64,000 nucleotides of DNA from Tessaracoccus aquimaris (GCF_001997345.1 NZ_CP019606.1:1054001-1118000), one strand, 5' to 3'. Shown: positions 54,605-63,992, counted from the first letter of the stretch. Numbers and translations are program-made. Notes: generated by a model not told the origin, from the sequence alone.

Positions 54605-56641
54605 ATGAGTGGAGTCATCACCATCCGCCGAAACGACGACGCGGAACAGGTGGAGCTGACTACCACGACGACCGGCCTCGACCTGTTCGGCCAGGACCGC
54701 GCCGTCGTCGCGATGCGCGTGAACGGCGAGTCGCTCGACCTGCAGCGCGAGGTCAAGGACGGCGACGTCGTCGAACCCATCACCGTCCACGAGCCGGAGG
54801 GCCTGTCGATCCTGCGCCACTCGGCCGCCCACGTGACCGCGCAGGCACTGCAGAACCTGCACGTCGACGCGAAGCTCGGCATCGGCCCGCCCATCGCCGA
54901 CGGCTTCTACTACGACTTCCAGACCGAACCGCTTCAACCCGAGGACCTCAAGGCCATCGAGAAGCGGATGGGTCAGATCGTCAAGGAGAAGCAGCGCTTC
55001 GTGCGCCGCGTCGTCACCGACGACGAGGCACGCGCGGAGCTCGCGGGCGAGCCGTTCAAGCTCGAACTGATCCAGGACAAGGGCAGCGCATCAGACGACG
55101 ACGGCTCCTCCGTCGAGGTCGGCACAGGCGACCTGACGATCTACGACAACCTCCGCCGCGACGACAGCGTCGCCTGGAAGGACCTCTGCCGCGGCCCGCA
55201 CGTGCCGAACACCGGCTACCTCGGCAACGGCTGGGCGCTGACCCGCACGTCTGCCGCCTACTGGCGCGGCGACCAGTCCAAGGCCGGCCTGCAGCGCGTC
55301 TACGGCACCGCGTGGCCCACCAAGGAGGAACTGCAGGCCTACAAGACGCGCCTCGAGGAGGCCGCCAAGCGCGACCACCGCAGGCTCGGCACCGAACTCG
55401 ACCTGTTCAGCTTCAACGAACTGGTCGGCTCCGGCCTCCCGCTGTTCCACCCCAAGGGTGGCGTCATCAAGCGCGTCATGGAGGACTATGTCCGCGCCCG
55501 CCACATCGAGGAGGGCTTCGACTACGTCGGCACCCCCCACATCGCCAAGGAGGAGTTGTTCTACACCTCCGGGCACCTGCCGTACTACGCCGAGGGCATG
55601 TTCCCGCCCCTCCTGGAGGACGTGGAACGCGACGAGCAGGGCAACGTGACCAAGGCGGGCCAGGCGTACCGCCTGAAGGCCATGAACTGCCCGATGCACA
55701 ACCTGATCTTCTCCTCGCGTGGCCGCTCCTACCGCGAACTGCCGCTGCGCTTCTTCGAGTTCGGCACCGTCTACCGCGACGAGAAGTCCGGCGTGGTGCA
55801 GGGGCTCACCCGGGTGCGTTCCATCACTCAGGACGACTCGCACAGCTACGTCATGAAGGAGCAGGCACCCGACGAGGTGCGCCACCTGCTGCGCTTCGTC
55901 CTGTCGCTGTTGACCGACTTCGGGATGACCGACGTCGCGCTCGAGGTCTCCACCCGCGACGAGGACGGCAAGAAGAAGGACAAGTTCATCGGCTCCGACG
56001 AGCAGTGGGCCGAGGCGACGGCCATCCTGCAGGAGATCGCCGACGAGTCAGGCCTTCCCGTGGTCGCCGACCCGGGCGGCGCCGCCTACTACGGTCCGAA
56101 GATCTCGATCCAGGCCAAGGACGCCATCGGGCGCACCTGGCAGATGTCGACCATCCAGTACGACTTCAACCAGCCCGAGCGCTTCGGCCTCGAGTACACG
56201 GCTCCCGACGGCACCCGTCAGCAGCCTGTCATGATCCACTCCGCCAAGTTCGGCTCCATCGAGCGGTTCATGGGTGTGCTGATCGAGCACTACGCGGGCG
56301 CCTTCCCTGCGTGGCTGTCTCCCGTCCAGGTGACGGCGGTGCCGGTCGCCGCCGAGTTCGACGAGTACCTGCGGGGCGTCGTCGACGCGCTGCGCTCCCG
56401 TGGGGTGCGCGTCGAGTTCGACGAGTCGGACGACCGGTTCGCCAAGAAGATCCGCAACGCGTCCAAGCACAAGGCGCCGTTCGTGCTGATCGCCGGAGGC
56501 GACGACCGGGACGCGGGCTCCGTGTCCTTCCGGTTCCGCGACGGCTCGCAGCGCAACGGCGTTCCCGTCGACGAGGCGGTCGAGGAGATCGCGGCGTTCA
56601 TCGCGTCACGCTCGAACGAGTCGCCGACTGCCAATGCCTGA
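54605..56641 (+). CDS. thrS: threonyl-tRNA synthetase
   Basis: The 678-residue class II synthetase has a TGS-like N-terminus, the editing/SAD domain with [11 protein letters not shown] (motif HxxxH), catalytic core with [12 protein letters not shown] (zinc Cys), [25 protein letters not shown] (pieces [14 protein letters not shown] and [14 protein letters not shown]; motif 2) and an anticodon domain from about 575. It attaches Thr to tRNA(Thr). Upstream holds AGGAG-like and no T-box. Its stop overlaps the HIT gene by 8 nt. Confidence 0.96.
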   Translation: MSGVITIRRNDDAEQVELTTTTTGLDLFGQDRAVVAMRVNGESLDLQREVKDGDVVEPITVHEPEGLSILRHSAAHVTAQALQNLHVDAKLGIGPPIADGFYYDFQTEPLQPEDLKAIEKRMGQIVKEKQRFVRRVVTDDEARAELAGEPFKLELIQDKGSASDDDGSSVEVGTGDLTIYDNLRRDDSVAWKDLCRGPHVPNTGYLGNGWALTRTSAAYWRGDQSKAGLQRVYGTAWPTKEELQAYKTRLEEAAKRDHRRLGTELDLFSFNELVGSGLPLFHPKGGVIKRVMEDYVRARHIEEGFDYVGTPHIAKEELFYTSGHLPYYAEGMFPPLLEDVERDEQGNVTKAGQAYRLKAMNCPMHNLIFSSRGRSYRELPLRFFEFGTVYRDEKSGVVQGLTRVRSITQDDSHSYVMKEQAPDEVRHLLRFVLSLLTDFGMTDVALEVSTRDEDGKKKDKFIGSDEQWAEATAILQEIADESGLPVVADPGGAAYYGPKISIQAKDAIGRTWQMSTIQYDFNQPERFGLEYTAPDGTRQQPVMIHSAKFGSIERFMGVLIEHYAGAFPAWLSPVQVTAVPVAAEFDEYLRGVVDALRSRGVRVEFDESDDRFAKKIRNASKHKAPFVLIAGGDDRDAGSVSFRFRDGSQRNGVPVDEAVEEIAAFIASRSNESPTANA

Positions 56642-57179
56642 CGCGCAGGAGACTGAGTCGAGCGACACCCTCGCGGGCGTCCCGGACGCGTTCCAGCGTC
56701 TGTGGACGCCCCACCGGATGGTCTACATCAACGGTGAGGGCAAGCCGAAGCACGCGGGGGAGTGCCCCTTCTGCAGCGCGCCCACCCGCTCCGACGAGGA
56801 CGGCCTGGTGGTGGCGCGGGGCGAGCACGCCTACGTCGTGATGAACCTGTTCCCGTACTCGCCCGGCCACCTGCTGGTGTGCCCGTACCGGCACGTCGCC
56901 GACTACACCGACCTGACGGCGGACGAGACGCGCGAGGTGGCGGAACTGACCCAGCAGGCGATGCGTGTCGTCCGCCGCGTCTCGCACCCAGACGGCTTCA
57001 ACCTGGGCATGAACCAGGGTGCCGTCGCCGGGGCGGGCATCTCGATGCACCTGCACCAGCACATCGTGCCCAGATGGTCGGGCGACATGAACTTCATGCC
57101 GGTGATCGGCCAGACTCGGGCGGTGCCGCAACTGCTCGGGGACGCGCGGGCCCTGCTCGCCGAGGCGTGGCAGGACTGA
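56634..57179 (+). CDS. HIT-domain nucleotide phosphorylase/hydrolase (AP4A-type)
   Basis: The 181-residue protein has CPFCSAPT near residue 44 (a zinc site of the AP4A phosphorylase-like subgroup), [18 protein letters not shown], and the histidine triad [12 protein letters not shown]. The family acts on dinucleoside polyphosphates such as AP4A. It overlaps the thrS stop, and patA begins 1 nt after its own stop, as in the thrS-HIT-pgsA-patA-pimA block of other actinobacteria but without pgsA. Confidence 0.9.
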   Translation: MPDAQETESSDTLAGVPDAFQRLWTPHRMVYINGEGKPKHAGECPFCSAPTRSDEDGLVVARGEHAYVVMNLFPYSPGHLLVCPYRHVADYTDLTADETREVAELTQQAMRVVRRVSHPDGFNLGMNQGAVAGAGISMHLHQHIVPRWSGDMNFMPVIGQTRAVPQLLGDARALLAEAWQD

Positions 57180-57180
57180 G

Positions 57181-58002
57181 ATGTCGCTGATCGGCCTCGC
57201 GTGGGCCGTCGGCGGGCGCATCCCGCGACGGGTCGGTGACGCGCTCGCCAGAATCCTGGCCCCCGCGGTCGCGCTGCTGCCGCTGCCCGCCGTCACGGCA
57301 TGGGAGGAGACCGCGGCGCGCGCCGTCGGCCGGCCCATCACGCGGCGCGAGCGCAGGGCGCTGGTCGAGGTGTGGATCCGCAACAACCTGTGGTCGCTCA
57401 GCCTTGCGCGTTGGGACGACGACGAGGTGCTCAGCGTTGTCGACATCACCGACGCCGACCTCGGCAAGCTCCGGACCTCGCTGGCGGGCCCAGGCCTCGT
57501 GCTCGCGCTGCCGCACATGGGGTCCTGGGACTTCGCGGGGGCTTGGTGCGCCCGGGTCGGCATCAAGGTCATCTCCGTCGCAGAGCGCCTCCCGGCCGGC
57601 CTGTACGACCTGTTCCGCGACGCACGGGCGGGGATGGGCATGGACATCTACCCCGTCGACCAGCCCGACCTGATGCGCGCCCTCGCCGACGACATCCGGG
57701 CCGGGAAACTGGTGTGCCTGCTGAGCGACCGCGACCTGTCGAGCCGCGGCATCGAGGCGCAGTGGGGGAAGGCAGGGACGGTGAAGGTGCCCGCAGGCCC
57801 AGCGCTGCTCGCCCGCCGCACCGGTGCCGACCTGCGGGTCGCGACGGCCCGCTACGAGGGCAGCAGGCTGCGCATCACCGTCTCCGACCCGATCGCCCAG
57901 GGCCGCCCGGCCGACATGATGCAGGGCGTCGTCTCCGAGTTCGCCGCCGCCGTCGAGGCGTCGCCGACGAACTGGCTGATGCTTCGGAAGCAGTTCCTGT
58001 GA
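57181..58002 (+). CDS. patA: phosphatidylinositol mannoside acyltransferase (PatA-like)
   Basis: The 273-residue LpxL/HtrB-like acyltransferase has the catalytic H-x4-D (H112, D117 in PHMGSWD) and the second conserved Glu in SVAERLP (E135). It is followed at once by pimA (GTGA overlap), as in mycobacteria, where PatA acylates the mannose of PIM1/PIM2 at the inner membrane. N-terminal amphipathic segment, no clear transmembrane helix. Confidence 0.88.
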   Translation: MSLIGLAWAVGGRIPRRVGDALARILAPAVALLPLPAVTAWEETAARAVGRPITRRERRALVEVWIRNNLWSLSLARWDDDEVLSVVDITDADLGKLRTSLAGPGLVLALPHMGSWDFAGAWCARVGIKVISVAERLPAGLYDLFRDARAGMGMDIYPVDQPDLMRALADDIRAGKLVCLLSDRDLSSRGIEAQWGKAGTVKVPAGPALLARRTGADLRVATARYEGSRLRITVSDPIAQGRPADMMQGVVSEFAAAVEASPTNWLMLRKQFL

Positions 58003-59045
58003 GGGTCGCCCTCGTCGTCCCCTACTCGCTCGACCAGCCAGGCGGTGTCGCCACGCACGCCCTCGGGCTTGCCCGCTGGCTGCGACAGGAGGGCCACGAC
58101 GCGACCGTCATCGCCCCCGGAACCGGCGACGCCGACCTCGGGGTACCCGTCATCCGGCTCGGCGGATCCGTGGCGCTGCCGTTCAACGGCTCCGTCGCCC
58201 ACCTGGCGCTTAGCCCTCTCCAGGCCCGCAGTGCCATCGAGGCCGTGCGCGGGTTCGACGTGGTCCACGTCCACGAACCCCTGACGCCCGGCATCGGGTA
58301 CGCCGCCGCCCGGCGCGCGGAGTCCCTTGTCGTCACCCACCACGCGGCCTTCGCCGCCTCGCCGCTCGTCGCCGCCGCGCTGCGTCGACGCGCCTCGTCC
58401 CTGCCGCCGCGCGTCACGCTCGCCGTCTCCGACGCGGCCGCTGCCCTCGTCTCCAGCGTCACCGGGGCCTCCCCGGACGTGGTGCCCAACGCGATCGCGC
58501 TGCCCCCGCCCCCGACAGGTCGCCCGGCCGGCCGACCGGTGGTCGCCTTCCTCGGCAGGCTCAACGAGCCACGCAAGGGCTACGACACGTTCGTCGACAT
58601 CGCCGGCCGCGTCGACGGCGCGGACTTCGTTGCCATCGGCCCCGGCGGAAGTGGAGCCCACGGCGTGCGTGAACTCGGCGCCCTCAGCGACGCCGCGGTC
58701 GGGGAGTGGCTCGCCGCTGCGTCGGTGCTGGTGGCGCCAAACCGGTTCGGGGAGTCGTTCGGGATGGTGCTGATCGAGGCGCTCAGCCGAGGGGCCGCCG
58801 TCGTGGCGAGCGACCTGCCCTCCTTCCGTGCGGTCGCCGACCGCGACGACGTCGCCGCGTTCTTCCCGGTCGGAGACCCGGTGACTGCTGCGACCCTGGT
58901 CGCGAGGCGCCTCGCCGCTCCGGTCGACGCTGCCGTGGCATGGGGGAGCGTCGCCCGGTTCGGCTGGGACGTGGTGGGTCCTCGGGTCATCGACGCGTAC
59001 CGACGCGCGGCCCAGATGCGGCACCGGACTTCGTACATGTCCTAG
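57999..59045 (+). CDS. pimA: phosphatidylinositol mannosyltransferase (PimA-like)
   Basis: The 348-residue GT-B enzyme has VVPYSLDQPGGVATHALGLARWL (parts VPYSLDQPGGVATH and LGLARWL), FDVVHVHEPLTPG, FLGRLNEPRKGYDTFV and the GT4 retaining motif RFGESFGMVLIEALSRG (E-x7-E). It transfers mannose from GDP-Man to phosphatidylinositol. GTG 57999 overlaps the patA stop as GTGA. Confidence 0.9.
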   Translation: MRVALVVPYSLDQPGGVATHALGLARWLRQEGHDATVIAPGTGDADLGVPVIRLGGSVALPFNGSVAHLALSPLQARSAIEAVRGFDVVHVHEPLTPGIGYAAARRAESLVVTHHAAFAASPLVAAALRRRASSLPPRVTLAVSDAAAALVSSVTGASPDVVPNAIALPPPPTGRPAGRPVVAFLGRLNEPRKGYDTFVDIAGRVDGADFVAIGPGGSGAHGVRELGALSDAAVGEWLAAASVLVAPNRFGESFGMVLIEALSRGAAVVASDLPSFRAVADRDDVAAFFPVGDPVTAATLVARRLAAPVDAAVAWGSVARFGWDVVGPRVIDAYRRAAQMRHRTSYMS

Positions 59046-59054
59046 TCTGGTGAT

Positions 59055-59648
59055 GTGCACGCCCAACTCGTACCCCCGCAGGAGTATGACACCGATGCCG
59101 TGCTCACCATCCCCAATGTCGTGTCATTCGTGCGGCTCCTTGCCGTGCCCGCATTCAGCGTCCTGATCATCCTCGGCCATGACGTGGCCGCCGTGATCCT
59201 GCTCGCCGCGTTCGGCGCGACCGACTGGGTCGACGGCTTCCTGGCGCGCCGCCTCAAGCAGCGCACCGCGCTCGGCGCCAAGCTCGACCCGGTGGCCGAC
59301 CGCCTCTACATCCTCGCGGCCGTCGTCGCGCTCCTGGTGCGCGGCATCGTGCCCATCTGGTTCGTGGTCGTGCTGCTCGCGCGCGACGTGATGCTCGCGC
59401 TCACCTTGCCGCAGTTGAAAAGGCACGGCATGGTTGCCCTCCCGGTCAACTGGATCGGCAAGACGGGGACTTTCCTGATCCTGCTCGCGCTGCCGCTGAT
59501 CCTGCTCGGCTCACCGAGTTCGCTCGGCTGGGTGTGGGCGCATTGGGCCGGCTGGATCTTCGGCGGCGTCGGCGCCGTCGCCTACTGGGTGGCTGGCCTG
59601 CTCTACGTGCGCGAGGCTGTGAGGCTTGGGCGTGGCGAGGCGACCTGA
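59055..59648 (+). CDS. CDP-alcohol phosphatidyltransferase (PgsA2-like)
   Basis: The 197-residue membrane enzyme has the family motif D57-x2-DG-x2-AR (DWVDGFLAR) and G-x3-D-x3-D (GAKLDPVAD, D78 and D82), plus about five membrane helices. The start LTIPNVVSFVRLLAVPAF and the gene that follows (DUF881) fit the Rv1822 (PgsA2) position, not the PI synthase of the PIM block. Exact alcohol (glycerol phosphate, phosphatidylglycerol or inositol phosphate) is not decided. TAGTCT precedes GTG 59055 by 6 nt, so it has its own, leaderless promoter. Confidence 0.87.
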   Translation: MHAQLVPPQEYDTDAVLTIPNVVSFVRLLAVPAFSVLIILGHDVAAVILLAAFGATDWVDGFLARRLKQRTALGAKLDPVADRLYILAAVVALLVRGIVPIWFVVVLLARDVMLALTLPQLKRHGMVALPVNWIGKTGTFLILLALPLILLGSPSSLGWVWAHWAGWIFGGVGAVAYWVAGLLYVREAVRLGRGEAT

Positions 59649-59655
59649 CGCGAGC

Positions 59656-60402
59656 ATGAGCATCCTCACCGACTTGACGGAGGGGGCGCTCGAACCGGAG
59701 TACCGCTCGACGACGCATCGCCGCACCAGTCGACCTGTGCTCGTGGTGGCGGTCGCGCTGCTGGCGATCCTGCTCACCTTTGCCGTGCTCCAAACCACCC
59801 GCGGGGCGGGCACCGCCGCAACCCAACGCCAGGAACTCCTCGACCGGATCGGCGCGGCACGGGAGAGGCAGGGCGAGCTGGCCGACCGTGCGGCCAGCCT
59901 CGACGACGAGGTGCGAGCGCTGGGGCAGGACGCCCTCGGCGATCCGGCCCAGCGCGAGCAACTGCGACAGTTGGAGACAGCAACGGGCGCCTCGGCCGTC
60001 AGCGGGCCGGGCATCGTCGTGGTGGTCAACGACGCGCCCGATGCGAAGAACACCACGGGGCTGATCCTCGACGGGGACATCACCAGGCTCGTCAACGGGC
60101 TGTGGCAGGCCGGCGCCGAGGCGATCTCCATCAACGGACGGCGCCTCACCACGCTGACACCGATCCGCTCCGCAGGGGCAGCCATCACCGTCGACTACGT
60201 GTCGCTGTCGCCGCCCTACCGGCTTGAGGTCATCGGGGATGCGAGTAACCTTCAGGCAAGATTCAACGAGACGCCGGGCGCCGTCTGGTGGCACTTCCTG
60301 GCGCAGAACTACGGTGTGACCATGTCGATCTCGCAGGCTGAGAAGGACCTCAACCTTCCCTCCGACGCGGGCATGACCCTGCGCTACGCGCAACCAGGAT
60401 AG
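59656..60402 (+). CDS. DUF881 family membrane protein (first copy)
   Basis: The 248-residue protein has one N-terminal membrane helix (about 29-49), a coiled-coil-prone region (TQRQELLDRIGAARERQGEL), and the DUF881 core: SGPGIVVVVNDAPD, GDITRLVNGLWQAGAEAISINGRRL (in pieces), and GAAITVDYVSLSPPYRLEVIGD. Function unknown; two copies flank the small basic protein in this block in actinobacteria. ATG 59656 is chosen because the longer start overlaps the previous gene. Confidence 0.87.
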   Translation: MSILTDLTEGALEPEYRSTTHRRTSRPVLVVAVALLAILLTFAVLQTTRGAGTAATQRQELLDRIGAARERQGELADRAASLDDEVRALGQDALGDPAQREQLRQLETATGASAVSGPGIVVVVNDAPDAKNTTGLILDGDITRLVNGLWQAGAEAISINGRRLTTLTPIRSAGAAITVDYVSLSPPYRLEVIGDASNLQARFNETPGAVWWHFLAQNYGVTMSISQAEKDLNLPSDAGMTLRYAQPG

Positions 60403-60412
60403 GAGGGAACCG

Positions 60413-60745
60413 GTGTTCGCCGTGCTTGGCCTGATCCTGGGGATCGTGGCCGGAATCATCCTGCAGCCGACGCTGCCGCCCGTGCTCGCCCCCTACCTTC
60501 CCATCGCGATCGTCGCGGCCTTCGACGCCATCCTCGGCGGCACCCGCGCCTACCTTGAGGGCATCTTCTCCGACCGGGTATTCCTGGTCTCGTTCCTGTC
60601 GAACGTCATCATCGCAGGCCTCATCGTCTTCGTCGGCGACCAGATCGGGGTCGGCTCGCAACTGTCGACCGGTGTGGTCGTCGTGCTCGGCATCCGCATC
60701 TTCACCAACGCCGCCGCCATCCGGAGGGCGCTGCTGCATGCCTGA
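60413..60745 (+). CDS. sbp: small basic family protein (DUF1290)
   Basis: The 110-residue protein has three hydrophobic segments and the sbp signature LGLILGIVAGI, YLPIAIVAAFDAILGGTRAYLEG. It lies between two DUF881 genes, as in mycobacteria and Gram-positive division gene clusters. Function unknown. GTG 60413 starts 10 nt after the first DUF881 gene, and its stop lies inside the next gene. Confidence 0.88.
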   Translation: MFAVLGLILGIVAGIILQPTLPPVLAPYLPIAIVAAFDAILGGTRAYLEGIFSDRVFLVSFLSNVIIAGLIVFVGDQIGVGSQLSTGVVVVLGIRIFTNAAAIRRALLHA

Positions 60746-61541
60746 GCCGGAGCGGGAGACCCCCGAGACGCCCGACATCGCAGGGGTCGAGGCGGACGAG
60801 GACGCGCCGCGTCGCGCGGTCGACGCGCCGAAGGGGAGCCTGCTGCGGGCCTTCTTCAGGCCGAGTCGAGGCCAGTTCGTCATCGGCGTCGCGTTGTTCC
60901 TCACCGCGCTGATCGTCGTGATGACGCTCCGCTCGCAGGCCGCGCAGCCCGAGTTCGCCAACGTCCGCCAGGCCGACCTGATCCAACTGCTCGACAGCGT
61001 GACGGCGGAGACCCGCCGACTCGAGGGGGAGGTCAGCGACCTCGAGAATGCCCGCAACGAGCTGATCAGCGGCGCGGATCGCGACCAGGCAGCCCGCGAG
61101 GAGGCCGAGCGTCGACTACAGCAGGCCCAGATCATCGCGGGCACCGTCCCTGCGGTCGGGCCGGGTGTGCGGATCCAGATCAACGACCCTGAGGGCCGGG
61201 TGAGCGCGGAACTGCTCCTCGACGCGATCGAGGAACTGCGCGACGCCGGCGCCGAGGTGATCGAACTCAACGACTCCGTGCGACTCGTGATGCGCTCCTA
61301 CTTCTCGACCGACGAGCAGGGCCGGATCACCGCCGACGGCACCGTCCTTGAGGCCCCCTACGTGATCGACGCCATCGGCGACCCCGCGACGCTCGAGGCG
61401 GGCGCGCGGTTCCGTGGCGGCCTCGTCAGCGAGGTCGAGGGCGAGCGGGTCGGCGGAACAGTCACCATCGAACAGGTCCAGTCAGTGGAGATCTCCACCA
61501 CCGTCACGCCACCCGAAAACGAGTTCGCCCGTCCGCGTTAG
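60738..61541 (+). CDS. DUF881 family membrane protein (second copy)
   Basis: The 267-residue protein has an acidic cytoplasmic N-terminus (about 1-40), one membrane helix (about 48-66), a long coiled-coil-like segment (VTAETRRLEGEVSDLENARN) and the DUF881 core GPGVRIQINDPEG, ELLLDAIEELRDAGAEVIELN (parts) and TAPYVIDAIGD-like sequence. ATG 60738 overlaps the sbp stop by 8 nt. About 90 nt before garA. Confidence 0.87.
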   Translation: MPEPERETPETPDIAGVEADEDAPRRAVDAPKGSLLRAFFRPSRGQFVIGVALFLTALIVVMTLRSQAAQPEFANVRQADLIQLLDSVTAETRRLEGEVSDLENARNELISGADRDQAAREEAERRLQQAQIIAGTVPAVGPGVRIQINDPEGRVSAELLLDAIEELRDAGAEVIELNDSVRLVMRSYFSTDEQGRITADGTVLEAPYVIDAIGDPATLEAGARFRGGLVSEVEGERVGGTVTIEQVQSVEISTTVTPPENEFARPR

Positions 61542-61630
61542 CCCGCTTGATGGCGGGTGATAAGTTCTCTCAGGTAGCGTTGTCCGCACGCGGACCGCGA
61601 TTTCCAGCCGATGCCGACCAGGAAGTGAAG

Positions 61631-62122
61631 ATGATGAAGTGTCCCAAGTGTGGATCCGAGAGCCCTGCCGAGGCGCGCTTCTGCAGTGTGTGCGGGACTT
61701 CGCTCACTGACCCGACCGGCGACACCACCACGATGATCCCGGTCGCCTCCGACGAGCGGGAGTCCGTCGAACTCACCGACCAGGAACTCGAGGCCGTCAA
61801 GGAACTCGCCCCAGGCAACGCGCTGTTGATCGTCAACCGTGGCCCCGGCGACTCGAACCGCTTCCTGATCGACGCCGATATCACGAATGGCGGTCGCCAC
61901 CCGGAGTCCGACATCTTCCTCGACGACATCACCGTCAGCCGCCACCACGCCAAGTTCGTGCGCAGCGCGGGCAAGCTGTACCTCGAGGATCTCGGCAGCC
62001 TCAACGGCACCTACGTCAACCGCACGCTGCTCGACGGCCGGACGGTGCTGCGGGAGGGCGACGAGATTCAGATCGGCAAGTACCGCGCCACCATCTCGCT
62101 GAGCGAGCCCGGAACGAACTGA
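61631..62122 (+). CDS. garA: FHA-domain protein GarA with N-terminal zinc ribbon
   Basis: The 163-residue protein has CPKCGSESPAEARFCSVCG (4-22), a zinc ribbon, a TTTM sequence (32-35) at the position of the phosphorylated GarA threonines, and an FHA domain with GRHPESDI (88-95), SRHHAKF (103-109) and LGSLNGTYVN (121-130). GarA regulates 2-oxoglutarate metabolism in a phosphorylation-dependent way in mycobacteria. ATG 61631 follows AGGAAG by 5 nt; gcvH, which precedes garA in mycobacteria, is absent. ftsR overlaps its stop. Confidence 0.87.
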   Translation: MMKCPKCGSESPAEARFCSVCGTSLTDPTGDTTTMIPVASDERESVELTDQELEAVKELAPGNALLIVNRGPGDSNRFLIDADITNGGRHPESDIFLDDITVSRHHAKFVRSAGKLYLEDLGSLNGTYVNRTLLDGRTVLREGDEIQIGKYRATISLSEPGTN

Positions 62123-62799
62123 TGCCGGGCGCGGCGCGCACCATCGGCCGCGTACTGGAGATGATCCGCCCAGAGTTTCCCGACATCTCCGTATCAAAGC
62201 TGAGGTATCTCGAGACCGAAGGGCTCATCGCCCCCGATCGGCAGCAGCCGTCCGGCTACCGCCGGTTCAGCCAGGAGGACGTCGACCGACTGCTGTACGT
62301 GCTGCGTGCGCAACGCGACCGCTACCTGCCTCTGAAGGTCATCCGCGAGGAACTCGAGGCCCTCGACCGCGGCGAACAGCTCCCCGCGCACACCCCCACC
62401 GAAGAGGAACCTGCCCCGGAGCCCCGCCAGGCGCCGAGGGGGCACGGCGGCGGACAGTCCCTGATGACCCGCCGTCAGGTCCTCGACGATTCGGGGCTGG
62501 GGGAGGCCGCGCTGATCCAACTCGAGCGGCTGCGCATCATCCAGCCGCGTCGAGGCTCCCAGTTGTACGGCCAGGAGGCCGTTGCGATCGCCGCCGCCGC
62601 GCGCCGGCTCGCCAGTTACGGCGTCGACCTTCGGCAGATGCGCGTGCTGCAGCAGGCCGCCACCATGGAGGCCGCCCTGGTCGAACAGGCGCTCGAACAG
62701 TACCGGCGCCGCACCGGCCCGCCGCCCGAGGTCGTGGCGGACCTGTACCGCGTCGTCATGCAGGCGCACGCCGGGCTGCTGCACGGCCAGATCCACTGA
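62122..62799 (+). CDS. ftsR: MerR-family cell-division regulator FtsR
   Basis: The 225-residue protein has a MerR winged-helix start (SVSKLRYLETEGLIAPDR, YRRFSQEDVDRLLYVL), then a variable linker and a C-terminal region (EAALIQLERLRIIQPRRG and LASYGVDLRQMRVL). Its position between garA and the bifunctional nuclease gene matches FtsR (Rv1828), a regulator of ftsZ in corynebacteria. ATG overlaps the garA stop (TGATG). Confidence 0.85.
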   Translation: MPGAARTIGRVLEMIRPEFPDISVSKLRYLETEGLIAPDRQQPSGYRRFSQEDVDRLLYVLRAQRDRYLPLKVIREELEALDRGEQLPAHTPTEEEPAPEPRQAPRGHGGGQSLMTRRQVLDDSGLGEAALIQLERLRIIQPRRGSQLYGQEAVAIAAAARRLASYGVDLRQMRVLQQAATMEAALVEQALEQYRRRTGPPPEVVADLYRVVMQAHAGLLHGQIH

Positions 62800-62814
62800 G
62801 CTAAGTTTGGATTC

Positions 62815-63285
62815 ATGATCGGACTCGACGTCATCGGCATCAGGCTGCTGACCCCTGAGGACCCACCCGTGCTGCTGCTGCGCGAGCAGGACGGAACCCG
62901 CTGCCTGCCCATCTGGATCGGCAACCAGGAGGCGGCCGCGATCGCCGCCGCGCTGGAGGACGAGGTGCCGGAGCGCCCGATGACGCACGACCTGCTGGCC
63001 GCCGTGCTGACCCTTGTCGAGCCCGACATGGGCCTCGTGCTCATCTCCGGGATGGACGAGGGCGTCTACGAGGCCGAACTGCACGCCGGAGGCAACATCA
63101 TCGACGCCCGGCCCAGCGACTGCGTGGCCGTGGCCCTGCGTCTCGGGTGGCCGATCCAGTGCCCCAAGGAACTGATGGATCAAGTCGGGGTTGAGGTTGA
63201 GGCGGCGTCGACCGACGAGGTTGAGGCTTTCAGGGCGTTCCTCGACAGCGTGAACGCGGACGACTTCGAGGATGATAACCCGTAG
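62815..63285 (+). CDS. bifunctional nuclease family protein (DUF151)
   Basis: The 156-residue protein has the DUF151 phrases PVLLLREQDGTRCLPIWIGNQEAAAIA (pieces), RPMTHDLLAAVL and DARPSDCVAVALR. In plants and actinobacteria this family is called bifunctional nuclease, but its cellular role is not settled. TAAGTT lies 7 nt before ATG 62815, and a MerR regulator gene follows. Confidence 0.87.
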   Translation: MIGLDVIGIRLLTPEDPPVLLLREQDGTRCLPIWIGNQEAAAIAAALEDEVPERPMTHDLLAAVLTLVEPDMGLVLISGMDEGVYEAELHAGGNIIDARPSDCVAVALRLGWPIQCPKELMDQVGVEVEAASTDEVEAFRAFLDSVNADDFEDDNP

Positions 63286-63376
63286 TCAACCGCGAATGGC
63301 CGTCGGGAGTTCGGGTACCCAACGCCCCATCGGGTGAAATGGCGGCCCGCGTTTCGGGTTTGGCTTGGGCGTGTCG

Positions 63377-63405
63377 TTGACCCTGAAGCACGCCGGAGGT
63401 TAGCG
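63377..63405 (+). promoter_or_regulatory. promoter of the second MerR gene
   Basis: TTGACC (63377-63382), a 17-nt spacer and TTAGCG (63400-63405) lie about 45 nt before GTG 63451. Confidence 0.5.
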
Positions 63406-63450
63406 TCAGGGGGTCGGCTTCCCCGGCGAGTAGAGATGAAGTGAGGCACA

Positions 63451-63992
63451 GTGTCCGAAAAGCCAGCGCTGCAAGAGGTGCTCTTTGACGGTGACTTCGC
63501 GCCCGTGCCCAGCGACACCGGCTACCGCGGCCCCATCGCGCACCGCGTCGCGGGCATCACCTACCGCCAACTCGACTACTGGGCCCGCACGGGGCTCGTG
63601 GTTCCGTCGATCCGCAACGCCGAGGGATCCGGAACCCAACGCCTCTACTCCTTCCGCGACATCCTGCTGCTGCGGGTCGTGAAGCGCTTCCTCGACGTCG
63701 GCATCTCGCTGCAGCAGATCCGCGTCGCCATCGACCACCTCAACGCCCGCGGCGTCGACGACCTCACCGAGCTGACGCTGGTCAGCGACGGTTTCAGCGT
63801 CTATGAGGTCACCTCCGCGAACGAACTGTTCGACCTGACCCGCGGCGGCCAGGGCATGTTCATGATCTCCGTCAGCAGCGTCTGGCGCGAGCTTGAGGGC
63901 ACGCTGTCTTCGCTGCCGGGGAGCGCACCGCCGTCGAGGAGCCCCATCCTGGCGACGAGCTCGCCGCGCGTCGCCGCGCCCGCGCCGTCTGA
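63451..63992 (+). CDS. MerR-family regulator (one frameshift as given)
   Basis: The protein has a MerR winged-helix domain (ITYRQLDYWARTGLVVPS, RLYSFRDILLLRVVKRFLD in parts) and an ISLQQIRVAIDHL segment. Read straight, it runs past the window edge. One extra G in GGGG 63918-63921 gives ELEGTLSSLPGERTAVEEP and a stop at 63992 after GDELAARRRARAV, the ordinary end of this family (180 residues). It follows the nuclease gene as a second MerR regulator, as Rv1830-type genes do. Target unknown. GAGG-like site just before GTG 63451. Confidence 0.8.
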
